A DNA stretch of 64,000 nt from Paenibacillus methanolicus (GCF_008124765.1 NZ_VNHS01000012.1:186001-250000); one strand, 5' to 3'. Numbered from the stretch's first letter, positions 7,357-15,791 are shown. Notes: generated by a model from the sequence alone, not told the origin. Translations and numbers: made by a program.

Positions 7357-9270
7357 TTAGCTTACGGGAGTATCCAAGACCAATATCGGCAGGTCGACTT
7401 TGTTGTCTTCGATCGTGAACGAGTACGTCTGCGATTTCATGGTGCCGTCGGCGCTTACCGCGTAGGCTTTGCCTTTCTTGAGGCCTTCGGTCTTTATCAA
7501 AAACTTGCCGTCGCTGCCGGAACTGGACGAGAAGGAGCGGGATGAGCTGCCGTCCACGTATTCGACGTGCACCTTGGCGCCGGTAGCAACTTGACCGCCC
7601 GCCGTCTGCACCTTTCCGCCCAGTAGAGGCGGGGAGAGTTGCACCGTGATGTCAAGGGATGTCATCGACGAGGTGTAAACAAACGTTTTCTTCTCAAGTG
7701 TCGCAATAGATGTGACAAGCCAGGATGACGAATCGCGGGTGAATAGCGAGCCCGTATGGAAGGGCGTAAGCGTGTAGCTTTGTCCTTCCACGAGCGCGGG
7801 CAATCCGAAAGTACCGTCCGCGGTTGCGGGAGACGTGGCGATCTGCTTGCCGGCTGCATCTTCAAGGATGACAAAAGCTTGTACGGGCTCTCCAAGTTGT
7901 GATTTGACGGTGCCGGTCATCTGCACGCGGCGTATCGTTTGCGTCGGAAGTTCTTTTAAGCTTGTCGAATAGGTAAACGTCACGACCTCGTTCTGCGCAT
8001 ACCGGCTGAGCTCGCCTGCCATTGGTACAGGAGGCCGAACGAAATAGCGATAAGCGTGTCCGTCCTGAAAACCGTTAGCGGCGTAACGTCCGTCCTTGTT
8101 CGTATAGACCGTTCGACTCCATGTCCCGTCGTTCTGATCGTAAAAGTCCGCTTGAACGTTTCGCATCGGCGTGCCGGCATCGTCGAGGACTTTCCCCGTA
8201 AGCGAGTCGGCCGCCTCTTTCAATTGCAGCTCGTAACGGTTGGTTTGACCAGCGGTATAGGTGAACGTGAAGGGAATAACGGTATAACCGAAAAGACTGC
8301 CTTCCAAATTCGCGGATAAGGTGTAGCTTTTTCCTACTTGAAGGCTGGTGAGCAAATAGGTGCTTGTCCCTTCGATGTGATACGTAGGTTGGCTGTTCTC
8401 TCCTCCTTGGCGAACGATCTCGATATCGGAGCTGACGACCGGCTCTCCGTCCGGAAGCAGGAACCGAATAACCGCCGTATTCGGCATCGCCTGCATTAAA
8501 ATCGGCGGCAGGTCATCCTGATAGACGAACCGGTCGGCGCGCAAGCCGGCGGAATTCGGCCATTCTCCTTGCGCGATATACGTCTGGCCGATCGTTAGAC
8601 CCGAAAACGAGAAACGTCCTAACGTATCGGTGACGGCCTCGGAATGCTTCCGTTGACTGCCATCGGGGAGCACTTGCCAAAGCTCGATATTCCAGGTGTT
8701 ACCGGTTGAGCCCTGCACTTCCCCTCTAATCCAGCCGGGGGCGTTCTGTTCGGATAATGGCCCGTCCGGTTGGCCGGATTGAGTCGACGTAGACGCGGTT
8801 GGCGAGCTGCCGGTCGTCTCCCCGGCTTTCCGGTTTAATGTGATCGCCCGCGACGCCGGGTTCCATGCCACCGTATACTGAGACGCTTCACCCACGAAAC
8901 GCAGCGGGACGTAGGCGACGCCGTTCACCGCTTCCGGGGCTGCGGACAGCGTCGCTTGCTTCCCGTTCACGGTGGCGGTCCGGCTGCCGAGCTTCAGGAC
9001 GATGTCGGTTTGCCCGCCTCGTCCCGTGATTTGCCGCTGCTGCGGGTCCCAGGTAACGGGAATGCCGAGCGCTTCGAAAATCGGCCGGAACGGCACGAGC
9101 GTCGTGCCGCCACGCGTAACGGGCGACGCATCCAAGGCGAGCGGCTCGCCGTTCAGATAAACCTTCGTCTGCGCCGCGGGCGCTCCCGGCTGCGCTGCCC
9201 AAGCCTGAATCGGCGAAACGGCTAGCAGCAGAGAGACGGCCGCCGTTAGTCCCTTGCGAAATAGCTTCAT
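7357..9270 (-). CDS. Secreted stalk-domain protein with repeated Ig-like folds
   Basis: This 637-residue protein begins with a clear signal peptide ending near AWAAQ. Residues about 34-145 form a copper-amine-oxidase N-terminal-like stalk domain (KVYLNGEPLALD, TTLVPFRPIFEALG, GVAYVPLRFVGEASQ). The rest consists of several carboxypeptidase-regulatory-like or CNA-B-like beta-sandwich repeats (GEVQGSTGNTWNIEL, LTGKVLDDAGTPMRNV, VQMTGTVKSQLGEPVQAFV, LLGGKVQTAGGQVATGAKV). It has no catalytic motif and no SLH domain. A cell-envelope structural or adhesive role is inferred. The ATG is well placed after GGAGG. The stalk domain does not imply copper or amine-oxidase activity. Confidence 0.82.
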   Translation of the reverse strand: MKLFRKGLTAAVSLLLAVSPIQAWAAQPGAPAAQTKVYLNGEPLALDASPVTRGGTTLVPFRPIFEALGIPVTWDPQQRQITGRGGQTDIVLKLGSRTATVNGKQATLSAAPEAVNGVAYVPLRFVGEASQYTVAWNPASRAITLNRKAGETTGSSPTASTSTQSGQPDGPLSEQNAPGWIRGEVQGSTGNTWNIELWQVLPDGSQRKHSEAVTDTLGRFSFSGLTIGQTYIAQGEWPNSAGLRADRFVYQDDLPPILMQAMPNTAVIRFLLPDGEPVVSSDIEIVRQGGENSQPTYHIEGTSTYLLTSLQVGKSYTLSANLEGSLFGYTVIPFTFTYTAGQTNRYELQLKEAADSLTGKVLDDAGTPMRNVQADFYDQNDGTWSRTVYTNKDGRYAANGFQDGHAYRYFVRPPVPMAGELSRYAQNEVVTFTYSTSLKELPTQTIRRVQMTGTVKSQLGEPVQAFVILEDAAGKQIATSPATADGTFGLPALVEGQSYTLTPFHTGSLFTRDSSSWLVTSIATLEKKTFVYTSSMTSLDITVQLSPPLLGGKVQTAGGQVATGAKVHVEYVDGSSSRSFSSSSGSDGKFLIKTEGLKKGKAYAVSADGTMKSQTYSFTIEDNKVDLPILVLDTPVS

Positions 9271-9507
9271 GCGAATCCTCCATTAGTAGAGTGAGATGGG
9301 AATTATTTCTGCAAGTTTTGGTAATATCCTCCTTTACCGACCGCGCGAAGCACGCGAACGGAGGAATTCTGCCTGCGGCGTCACGCTTGACCCGTTCAAT
9401 AAGCAGTGTTAATTGATACGGAACCCTCAGTCGCCAAGCCTATTGACCGCAATCCTTCTATATGAGATGATGGCGTAATTTCCATTCTAGCAAGGCGGGT
9501 GTCATAC

Positions 9508-9898
9508 ATGGTGTTGGAGGCCGAAGTTCAACGCATCAACGACGAGGTAAGCGAGATCATACAACGGCAGCTCGGGCGGCATTTCGTCGGGCTGATCGTG
9601 CAGGGCTCCGCGGTCAAAGGGGGCGTTATCGCCGGCAGCAGCGATATCGACTATGTGCTGTACGTCGAAGACGAGGCGCTGCGCGAAGGCGGGCGGCTTC
9701 CGCTGCCCGTATGTCTGGCGATTCACGGGGAACTGTCGCGAATCGAACCGGCGCCGTTCCGGTATATTCAGTTCAGCGTCGCATCCAAGGCGACGTACGC
9801 GTACTTGCCGCCGATCCCTTGCCGGACGTCTGCTGCTTCCGGAGGCGACGAACGCGCAAATTCTCGTGGAGCAAACGATGACGGAGCGAAGCTTGTGA
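9508..9898 (+). pseudogene. Decayed nucleotidyltransferase-fold gene
   Basis: The first about 105 residues look like a minimal nucleotidyltransferase domain. GLIVQGSAVKGGVIAGSSD is followed by IDYVLYVEDE, which carries the G-S and D-x-D metal-binding pattern of the aminoglycoside nucleotidyltransferase superfamily. Near 9820 the protein-like sequence jumps to the next frame (GRLLLPEATNAQILVEQTM) and stops at 9898. The original frame instead runs on to 9933 in low-complexity sequence. Relatives are usually well over 200 residues and have a helical C-terminal domain that is absent here. A frameshift plus 3-prime deletion best explains this, though a sequencing error cannot be excluded. Confidence 0.55.
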
Positions 9899-9952
9899 CC
9901 CGCGGAAGCTTGGCTCGCGGCGGCCGCCAATAACGGCCCTTTAAACAAACAA

Positions 9953-9976
9953 AAGCCGCCTCGGCCGAGGCGGCTT
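9953..9976 (-). terminator. Terminator of the small membrane-protein gene
   Basis: A perfect 24-bp palindrome (AAGCCGCCTCGG and its complement) is followed, on the minus strand, by TTTTGTTTGTTT. It lies 15 nt after the stop of the gene at 9991-10116. Confidence 0.85.
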
Positions 9977-9990
9977 CATATATAGGAGCT

Positions 9991-10116
9991 CTACTTTAAA
10001 TAAAGGTCGAAGGAGGAACTGATCAGCTGAATCCAGCCGATGAACGACATCCAGAGAAGCGCGCTAAGCACCGAACCCCAAATCAAACCGACGCCAAAAT
10101 TACCCGCATAACGCAT
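9991..10116 (-). CDS. 41-residue single-pass membrane protein, unknown
   Basis: This short gene has strong independent support. A near-perfect ribosome site (AAGGAGGAATTAAC) precedes the ATG, a consensus promoter lies at 10148-10176, and a perfect terminator follows. The product starts MRYAGNFGVGLIWGSVLSA, continues through a hydrophobic, tryptophan-rich helix (about residues 9-34) and ends SSFDLYLK. No enzyme or toxin family is recognised. It stands alone between a decayed gene and a divergent regulator gene. A cre-like sequence inside its promoter spacer suggests control by carbon source. Membrane location is predicted; function is unknown. Confidence 0.75.
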   Translation of the reverse strand: MRYAGNFGVGLIWGSVLSALLWMSFIGWIQLISSSFDLYLK

Positions 10117-10147
10117 GTTAATTCCTCCTTCACTGGCTCATATTTTC

Positions 10148-10176
10148 ATTATATGTAAGCGCTTTAGAAAAATCAA
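10148..10176 (-). promoter_or_regulatory. Sigma-A promoter with cre-like spacer
   Basis: Read on the minus strand, TTGATT (10171-10176) and TATAAT (10148-10153) are separated by exactly 17 bp. The plus-strand spacer is or contains TGTAAGCGCTTTAG (10154-10167), which resembles a CcpA cre site apart from its last two bases. Binding there would block the promoter of the 41-residue membrane protein. Confidence 0.7.
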
Positions 10177-10322
10177 CCAAATTGACTATACAATTCTGAA
10201 AATTATTCCGGCGGTATACCGCATGCCGAAAGCGCGCTTACGGGATATTGCTTTTTTTCGTCATGATTCGACTCCCGGACCGTTCGCCTAGTATAATGGA
10301 AGCAGGAATGGGAGGGGACTTC

Positions 10323-12059
10323 ATGACTGAAATTCCAGGCTACCTCATTCGCGAGCTCATCTTCGAGGACGGCTTCATTCGCGTATGCCGCGCGGAGCAC
10401 GAAGCGTCGGGCCAAGCGGTGCTGCTGAAGCTCGTGAAAGACGGTCCGCGGGCGATGCTGGAGAACGCGAAGCTGATGAACGAATACGAGATTGCCGGTA
10501 ACCTTGATATACCCGGCGTGCTGAGGCCGCTAAACTTGCTGCGCCGCGGCAACGGGCTCATTCTGGCCAGCGAGTGGATTCACGGACTGACGTTACGGCA
10601 TTATATGCAGATGCAGCCGCTCGATGTGCCTTCTTTCTTATCGATAACGATCCAAATCGCGCGCGTGCTGGAGCAGCTGCATGACCAGCATATCGTGCAT
10701 ATGAATATTCGGCCGGACACGCTGATCTACGTGCCGGCCACGAAGCGCGTCTTCGTGACGGGCATGGGCCATTCCGTCCTGACCGGAGAAGGACGGGAAG
10801 CGCGCAGCATGCCGCTGATCGAGGGCAGTCCCCCTTATATGGCGCCGGAGCGGACGGGGCGGATGAACGAGCCGATCGGCGGGAGCACGGATCTGTACTC
10901 GCTCGGCGTCACTTGCTACGAAATGCTCTCGGGCGGACGGTTGCCCTTCCACGCCGCCGATCCGCTCGGCTGGGCGCACGCCCATATGGCGAAGAAGCCG
11001 GAGCCGCTCGATCGGCCGTCGCAGCCGGTACCGCCGATGCTTGCGCGCATCGTCATGAAGCTGCTGGAGAAATCGGTGCGCCTGCGATACCAGAGCGCGC
11101 GGGGGCTGCGCGCCGATCTCGAGCGCTGCCTGGCGGATTGGGAACGCGAAGGACGGATCGGGATGTTCGAGCCGGGTCTACGCGAGCAGCCGGTGCCGAT
11201 CGTGTCGTCCGCCGGCGATGCCGCAGCCTTGGTGCTGCCGGCGGGGACGGAGCACGCCGAGCCGTCGGCTTCCGCCGAGCAAGCCGGATTCGATTATGCC
11301 AAAATGCTCGATTTGGCCGCCGTCATGCGCGCCTCGCAAGCGTTCGCGCAGGAAGCGGACACCGGCCGTCTGATCCGCCAGCTGATGACGATCTTAATCG
11401 AGATCGCCGGCGCCGACCGGGCCTGTTATCTCTCGCTGTCGCCGACCGGCGCGGTCGTCGAGCATGCGGCCTCTATCGCCGACGGCGGCCGGTTCGACTC
11501 GCCGGGCGTGCCGCTCGAGCGCTTCGCGGACATCTGCGCCGAAGCGGTCGGATATGCGCTCGTGCAGCGCCGGACGCTCGCGCTCAAGGATGCGGCCGGT
11601 GAAGGCATGTTCGCGGACAACGGATACGTCGCGCGCGGCGGGGTGAAGTCGATGCTCTGCATGCCCGTCACGATCCAGGGCGAATGGCAGGGCCTGCTGT
11701 ACATGGAGAACAAGCTGACGGCCGGCGCCTTCGAGCCGGAGCGATTCGGAGTGCTCGCGATGCTCGCTTCCCAAATTCACTATGTGCATCAGCTGTTCGC
11801 GTATTTCGGCGGCGGCGCGCCGGGATTGGACAAGCCGCGGGCGGGAGCGGCGATCGCGCCCCCTTCCCCGCTGACCGAGCGGGAGACGGAGGTGCTGCGG
11901 GAGCTGTCGGCCGGATTGACCAAGAAGGAGATCGCCGAGAAGCTCGTCCTCTCGCCGGAGACGGTGAAGGTGCACACGCGGAATATTTTCGACAAGCTGC
12001 AGGTGAACAACCGGGTCAAGGCGGTCACCGCGGCGGTGAAGCTGAATTTGTTGAAGTAA
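10323..12059 (+). CDS. Pseudokinase-GAF-LuxR regulator
   Basis: The protein (578 residues from ATG 10323, after GGAGGGG) has three parts. Residues about 1-270 are a Ser/Thr protein-kinase fold. Lys36 of strand beta-3 and SPPYMAPERTGRMNEP are kept, but the HRD Asp is Asn128 (HMN) and the DFG motif reads GMG at 147-149. Catalysis is therefore doubtful. Residues about 334-485 are a GAF sensor domain. Residues about 515-578 are a LuxR-type helix-turn-helix (LTERETEVLRELSAGLTKKE). The kinase and GAF parts resemble large multi-sensor kinases in which an AAA-like ATPase separates them; that segment is missing here. It is probably a DNA-binding one-component regulator; its targets and ligand are unknown. 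Confidence 0.85.
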   Translation: MTEIPGYLIRELIFEDGFIRVCRAEHEASGQAVLLKLVKDGPRAMLENAKLMNEYEIAGNLDIPGVLRPLNLLRRGNGLILASEWIHGLTLRHYMQMQPLDVPSFLSITIQIARVLEQLHDQHIVHMNIRPDTLIYVPATKRVFVTGMGHSVLTGEGREARSMPLIEGSPPYMAPERTGRMNEPIGGSTDLYSLGVTCYEMLSGGRLPFHAADPLGWAHAHMAKKPEPLDRPSQPVPPMLARIVMKLLEKSVRLRYQSARGLRADLERCLADWEREGRIGMFEPGLREQPVPIVSSAGDAAALVLPAGTEHAEPSASAEQAGFDYAKMLDLAAVMRASQAFAQEADTGRLIRQLMTILIEIAGADRACYLSLSPTGAVVEHAASIADGGRFDSPGVPLERFADICAEAVGYALVQRRTLALKDAAGEGMFADNGYVARGGVKSMLCMPVTIQGEWQGLLYMENKLTAGAFEPERFGVLAMLASQIHYVHQLFAYFGGGAPGLDKPRAGAAIAPPSPLTERETEVLRELSAGLTKKEIAEKLVLSPETVKVHTRNIFDKLQVNNRVKAVTAAVKLNLLK

Positions 12060-12079
12060 TGCGGTTATGTTGGAACGTC

Positions 12080-12115
12080 AAAAGGCTGAGCAGCGGCAAG
12101 CTGTCTCAGCCTTTT
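12080..12115. terminator. Bidirectional terminator
   Basis: AAAAGGCTGAG pairs with CTCAGCCTTTT around a 14-nt loop, between the convergent regulator and propeller genes. Both strands end the stem with four T residues. Confidence 0.8.
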
Positions 12116-12133
12116 CGCGCGCTTGGCAGCGCC

Positions 12134-13099
12134 TTACGACGGCGACCACTGCAGCGACGTAATGGCCGTGCCGTCCACGATCTGCAGCGGCGCGCGCCGC
12201 TGATCCGCGTCCGCCACCCACATTTGCGTCGCTTCGTCCCCGGGCTCCCGACAGCCGGAGGTGTACGCGATGAGGTTGCCGTCCGGCGACCAGCTGACGA
12301 CGGACGCATAGCAGCTCGCGGTCGCGATCGTCTGGCGACGTCCGCCCTGCGCGAGGTCGGTCTCGATCTGCGCGCTGTAACGTTCGTTCTCCCAGACGGT
12401 GGCGCTGTAGGCGACGCTGCGGCTGTCCGGGGACCAGACGGGACTTACGTTCTTCGACAGCGGTCCGCCTTCGAGCCGGTGAACGGCGCCCGTGGCCAGC
12501 TCGAGCGTGGCGATGAGCGAGATGCTCGCGCCGGGGTACGTGTAGAGGACGCGGCTGCCGTCGGGCGATAGGCGGACATGATGGATGGGGCCTTCCTTCT
12601 GATCCGTCAGCTGCCGGAGGCCGCCGCCGTCCGTCCGCACGCGGTACAGCTGCCCGTTCCCGTCCGCGTCCGGCGCGGCGAACAGCAGCTCCCGCCCGCT
12701 CGGGAACCAGTTCAGGTCGTATGCGCCGGGATGGTGGATGGCGGCCGCTTGATGAGAGACGGTGTCGTACAGCGTAATGCCTTCCGGGACGGCGAAGCCG
12801 ACGATCCGGCTGCTCGGCGACCAATCGAGGAACGTGTGCGATTCGATCCGATTGAGCGCCAGCACGGCGCCGGTCAGCGCGTCGACGACGTACACCCGGC
12901 TTTGTTCTCCGATAAAGGCAAGCTTGCGTTTGTTGGGCGACCAATACGGGATGGATGCGCTTACGGCGAGTCCTCTGGTGAGAGGGGCGCACCACCCGTC
13001 GGACGGACGGTAGAGCCAGATCGCGAAGGCTCCCCCGCGATTCGACGTGAAAGCAATCAGGCCATAGCCGTTCTGCAGCTGCAATTCGAATTGCTGCAC
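12134..13099 (-). CDS. TolB-like beta-propeller protein
   Basis: About 321 residues carry repeated WD40-like/PD40 blades: IPYWSPNKRKLAFIGE, FLDWSPSSRIVGFAV, VRLSPDGSRVLYTYPG, SPVWSPDSRSVAYSA and VSWSPDGNLIAYTSG. Such propellers are scaffolds found in TolB and in the N-terminal part of prolyl oligopeptidases, but no peptidase domain follows. The open frame extends to 13177, but GTG 13099 is preferred because AAAGGAGGCG sits 8 nt before it. From this start there is no signal peptide, so a cytosolic location is likely. Its function and partner are unknown. Confidence 0.78.
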   Translation of the reverse strand: MQQFELQLQNGYGLIAFTSNRGGAFAIWLYRPSDGWCAPLTRGLAVSASIPYWSPNKRKLAFIGEQSRVYVVDALTGAVLALNRIESHTFLDWSPSSRIVGFAVPEGITLYDTVSHQAAAIHHPGAYDLNWFPSGRELLFAAPDADGNGQLYRVRTDGGGLRQLTDQKEGPIHHVRLSPDGSRVLYTYPGASISLIATLELATGAVHRLEGGPLSKNVSPVWSPDSRSVAYSATVWENERYSAQIETDLAQGGRRQTIATASCYASVVSWSPDGNLIAYTSGCREPGDEATQMWVADADQRRAPLQIVDGTAITSLQWSPS

Positions 13100-13282
13100 C
13101 CGTAACGCCTCCTTTGCGAATGGTTCTAATGGAGTATATTCACAAGCGGCCGCGCTCAGGCGTGAATGTTTTTTCATAATCGGCGAGGCCGAATAGGAAA
13201 AAGAAACCTATGGCATCCTATACCAGAAGCGGTTGCGGTATCGAACCTGGATACAAGCGACACACGGGTGGAGGGGTAAGGC

Positions 13283-14383
13283 ATGTCCGGCTTGATCAAA
13301 AGCCTGTTGTTATGCGGTGCGGCCAGCTTCCTGCTTGCCGGCTCCGCCCACGGAAGCCCGGCGGAGAAGGAGGCGGACGGCCGGCTGCTCGTCATAATTT
13401 CGCGGACCGCCAAGCTCGAGACCGAGCTGCCGGTCGACACCGGGCGATGGTCGCGAATCATCGGGAAGTCTCCCGTATTGGCCAAGCAGCCCGAGCCGGT
13501 ATCGGATGTGTACCTCGAGGTAGAAGGGAGGCGCTACGTCGTCGATCCGGACTTCGGACTGTACGAGCCGGGAGCACGCGTCTCCGTTCAGCTGCCCGGC
13601 CGTATGCGATCGGAGCTGAAGGGCTATTTGACGCTGCTGCGCTCGGTTCACTATGGCGAGTTGTTGTCTTGGCCAGAAGCGACGAAAATCTTGACGATGA
13701 AGTCGATCTTCACGGTGACCGATCTCGAGAGCGGTCTTCAGTTCGCCGTTCAGCGGCGCGCGGGCAGCACGCATGCCGACGTACAGCCGCTGACGAAGAA
13801 GGATACCGCGGTCATGAAGCTCATTTACAATGGCAAATGGACTTGGAAGCGGCGCGCCATTCTCGTCAGCAAGGACGGGTACCGGCTGGCCGCTTCCATG
13901 CACGGCATGCCGCACGGCGGCGACGGCATCCCGGGCAACGATTTCAGCGGCCACTTCTGTATTCATTTCCTGGGCAGCAGCACGCACAAAACGCGCAGCG
14001 TCGACCACGATCACCAGGTGATGGTGCATAAGGCGGCCGGCCGTCTGCCGGATTTCGTCCGCGGGGCATCGCCGGAAGAGCTCGCCTCCTTGTTCTTCAC
14101 GGCGATTAACCAGAAGGACCGAGAGCTGATGGCGATGCTCTTCCCGAGCCGCCATCACGAGCAATTGCCCGCGATGCAACATCACGTGGCGACGATCACG
14201 GCGGCGCGCCAGCTGACCGAGCTGCCGCCGGCCGAGGACGAGGGCTTGCTCGAGACGGAGCGCGCCGTTCGGGCGACGATCTTTTGGAAGGAAGGCGGCA
14301 AGGAGGAGCGGCGGATCGTCTTCCGCATGAGACGAGCGGCGCCGTGGCAGCCTTGGAGAATGGAACATGTCGAGTTCGGCTAA
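13283..14383 (+). CDS. Secreted protein with GHFCIHF motif
   Basis: The 366-residue product begins with a signal peptide cleaved near AHGSP. A central segment at about residues 205-255 contains MHGMPHGGDGIPGNDFSGH, then FCIHFLGSSTHKT and VDHDHQ. These are several conserved-looking His, Asp and Cys residues. From memory, a similar D-F-x-G-H-F-C-[IV]-H-F-x-x-S-x-T-H pattern occurs in other secreted Firmicutes proteins, often next to stalk or peptidoglycan-binding domains. No enzymatic activity has been established to my knowledge; a cell-wall hydrolase or transpeptidase-like role is only inferred. The C-terminal 110 residues look like a separate small alpha/beta domain. The VanW gene starts 26 nt downstream, so the two form an operon. 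Confidence 0.75.
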   Translation: MSGLIKSLLLCGAASFLLAGSAHGSPAEKEADGRLLVIISRTAKLETELPVDTGRWSRIIGKSPVLAKQPEPVSDVYLEVEGRRYVVDPDFGLYEPGARVSVQLPGRMRSELKGYLTLLRSVHYGELLSWPEATKILTMKSIFTVTDLESGLQFAVQRRAGSTHADVQPLTKKDTAVMKLIYNGKWTWKRRAILVSKDGYRLAASMHGMPHGGDGIPGNDFSGHFCIHFLGSSTHKTRSVDHDHQVMVHKAAGRLPDFVRGASPEELASLFFTAINQKDRELMAMLFPSRHHEQLPAMQHHVATITAARQLTELPPAEDEGLLETERAVRATIFWKEGGKEERRIVFRMRRAAPWQPWRMEHVEFG

Positions 14384-14409
14384 GACCGGCTTCTCGGGAG
14401 GTGACGCCA

Positions 14410-15357
14410 ATGCAGGCGGGATGGGCGGCTGCGCTGCTCGCGCTGCTGCAGCTTAGCATCGGGAGCGCGGAGCCGATGACCGTTGCGCTTCAGGGCGCGG
14501 AGCCGCTCGTCGTGGAGCGGGCGGATTACGCGCTGCCTGGCGTGACGATGGTCGATTTGAATCAAATGGATCAGTTGATCGCCAAATTGTCCAAAAAAGC
14601 GTACGTCGCGCCGACGAACGCCTATATCGCCGAAGACGGCCGGATGATCGCGGAACGGAAGGGGCGGCGTCTGGACGAGCGCGCCTTCACCGCGCAGTTC
14701 TACCGGTATTTCTACGGGGAAGGGGCGGCCTTCGTCGAAGCGCCGTTGCGGCCGGTCGCAGCGCGCGTCGACCGCGAGCTGCTCGCGGCGATCCGCCGCC
14801 GGCCGATCGGCTATTACGTGACGTATTTCAACCCGCGCAATCATAATCGCGCGCACAATATCGCGCTGGCGGCGAAGGCGATCAACAATGCCGTCGTGTT
14901 CCCGGGCGAGAAGTTTTCGTTCAACAAGGTCGTTGGCAGGCGAACGAAGGAGAAAGGTTATCTGGAGGCGCCGGTGATCGTGCGGGGCGAATTATCGGAA
15001 GGCGTGGGCGGCGGCATCTGCCAAGTGTCGTCCACGCTCTTCAACGCGACCGATCGCGCGGGGCTCGAAATATCGGCGCGGTATTCGCACAGCCGCAGCG
15101 TGCCGTACGTGCGCCCCGGAAGGGATGCCACCGTCAGCTGGGACGGGCCGGACTTCGTGTTCCGCAACCCGTACAACCAGCCGGTGCTCGTCCGCGCGAA
15201 CGCCGTGCACGGCAAAATATACGTCGTGCTCTACTCGTCCGACGAGATGGAGTTCGTGCCGCGAGAGGTACCCGGAATGAACGCCCGGGAGCTGCCGGAG
15301 GAGACGCCGGCCGCGCATGCCAAGGCGAAGGCGCAGCCGCTTCGCGATCGGCGGTAG
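14410..15357 (+). CDS. VanW family secreted protein
   Basis: This 315-residue protein starts at ATG 14410 after GGGAGGTGA; an upstream extension of the frame lies inside the previous gene and is rejected. A short N-terminal hydrophobic stretch can serve as a signal peptide. The VanW domain fills about residues 137-250, with VVFPGEKFSFNKVVG, GGGICQVSSTLFNA and the SHSRSVPYV segment. The domain was first noted beside vancomycin-resistance genes, and its biochemical role is unknown. The Cys of GGGICQ is conserved in the family. Co-transcription with the secreted GHFCIHF protein suggests a joint envelope function. No resistance genes are adjacent, so resistance should not be inferred. Confidence 0.88.
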   Translation: MQAGWAAALLALLQLSIGSAEPMTVALQGAEPLVVERADYALPGVTMVDLNQMDQLIAKLSKKAYVAPTNAYIAEDGRMIAERKGRRLDERAFTAQFYRYFYGEGAAFVEAPLRPVAARVDRELLAAIRRRPIGYYVTYFNPRNHNRAHNIALAAKAINNAVVFPGEKFSFNKVVGRRTKEKGYLEAPVIVRGELSEGVGGGICQVSSTLFNATDRAGLEISARYSHSRSVPYVRPGRDATVSWDGPDFVFRNPYNQPVLVRANAVHGKIYVVLYSSDEMEFVPREVPGMNARELPEETPAAHAKAKAQPLRDRR

Positions 15358-15529
15358 ACGGGCTGCCCCGCGTCCAAGCCGCGCCAAGCCGCAAATCAAA
15401 TAAGCCTAGCAAGCGCGCGCCGTTCCGGTTCGCGCTTGTTCGGCTTTGGCCGGGGAGGGCGGGCTGGTCGGGCGTCGCATACTAAGGATGCGGGCATGTC
15501 CATGCCGGCCCCCCCAATGCGTTCATGCG

Positions 15530-15554
15530 AAAAAGCGCATGATCGTTCATGCGC
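15530..15554 (-). terminator. Terminator of the 36-residue membrane-protein gene
   Basis: Read on the minus strand, GCGCATGA-ACGA-TCATGCGC is followed by TTTTT. It is 40 nt past the stop of the gene at 15596-15706. Confidence 0.8.
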
Positions 15555-15595
15555 GGGTTCGGCGATTTACCGGAAGGCTTATGCGGGACCGCAGG

Positions 15596-15706
15596 TCAGC
15601 GCGCCTTTCTTTTGCGGCGGTGGAACACGAACCAGGCCATGCCTCCGATGCCGAGCGCGAGCAGAACGCTGAAGATGATAATGTAATACAAATGGTACAA
15701 GCTCAT
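15596..15706 (-). CDS. 36-residue membrane protein with basic tail
   Basis: A strong ribosome site (GGAGGAGGGATTTCC) precedes the ATG, and a good terminator follows the stop. The product starts MSLYHLYYIIIFSVLLALGI, continues through a glycine-rich turn and an aromatic stretch, and ends HRRKRKAR. It is a single hydrophobic helix with a positively charged cytoplasmic C-terminus. No family is recognised. Possible roles include a membrane-complex subunit or a small stress peptide, but nothing nearby settles this. Its upstream region holds a 10-bp inverted repeat. Confidence 0.7.
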   Translation of the reverse strand: MSLYHLYYIIIFSVLLALGIGGMAWFVFHRRKRKAR

Positions 15707-15725
15707 GGAAATCCCTCCTCCTATC

Positions 15726-15791
15726 GAACATTACCCCTATGGAGGTTGTCCAAAAAGTCGCCAATTATGCTAGCGGAAGGCGGTAATGTTC
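15726..15791. repeat. 10-bp inverted repeat upstream of small gene
   Basis: GAACATTACC (15726-15735) and GGTAATGTTC (15782-15791) are perfect inverted copies separated by 46 bp, in the promoter region of the 36-residue membrane protein. They could be paired operators or the arms of a long hairpin. Confidence 0.45.

Noticed and set aside
14410-15357. Vancomycin-resistance role for the VanW gene
   Set aside because: VanW-domain proteins are widespread outside resistance clusters, and no vanA/B/H/X/Y/R/S-type genes are nearby.
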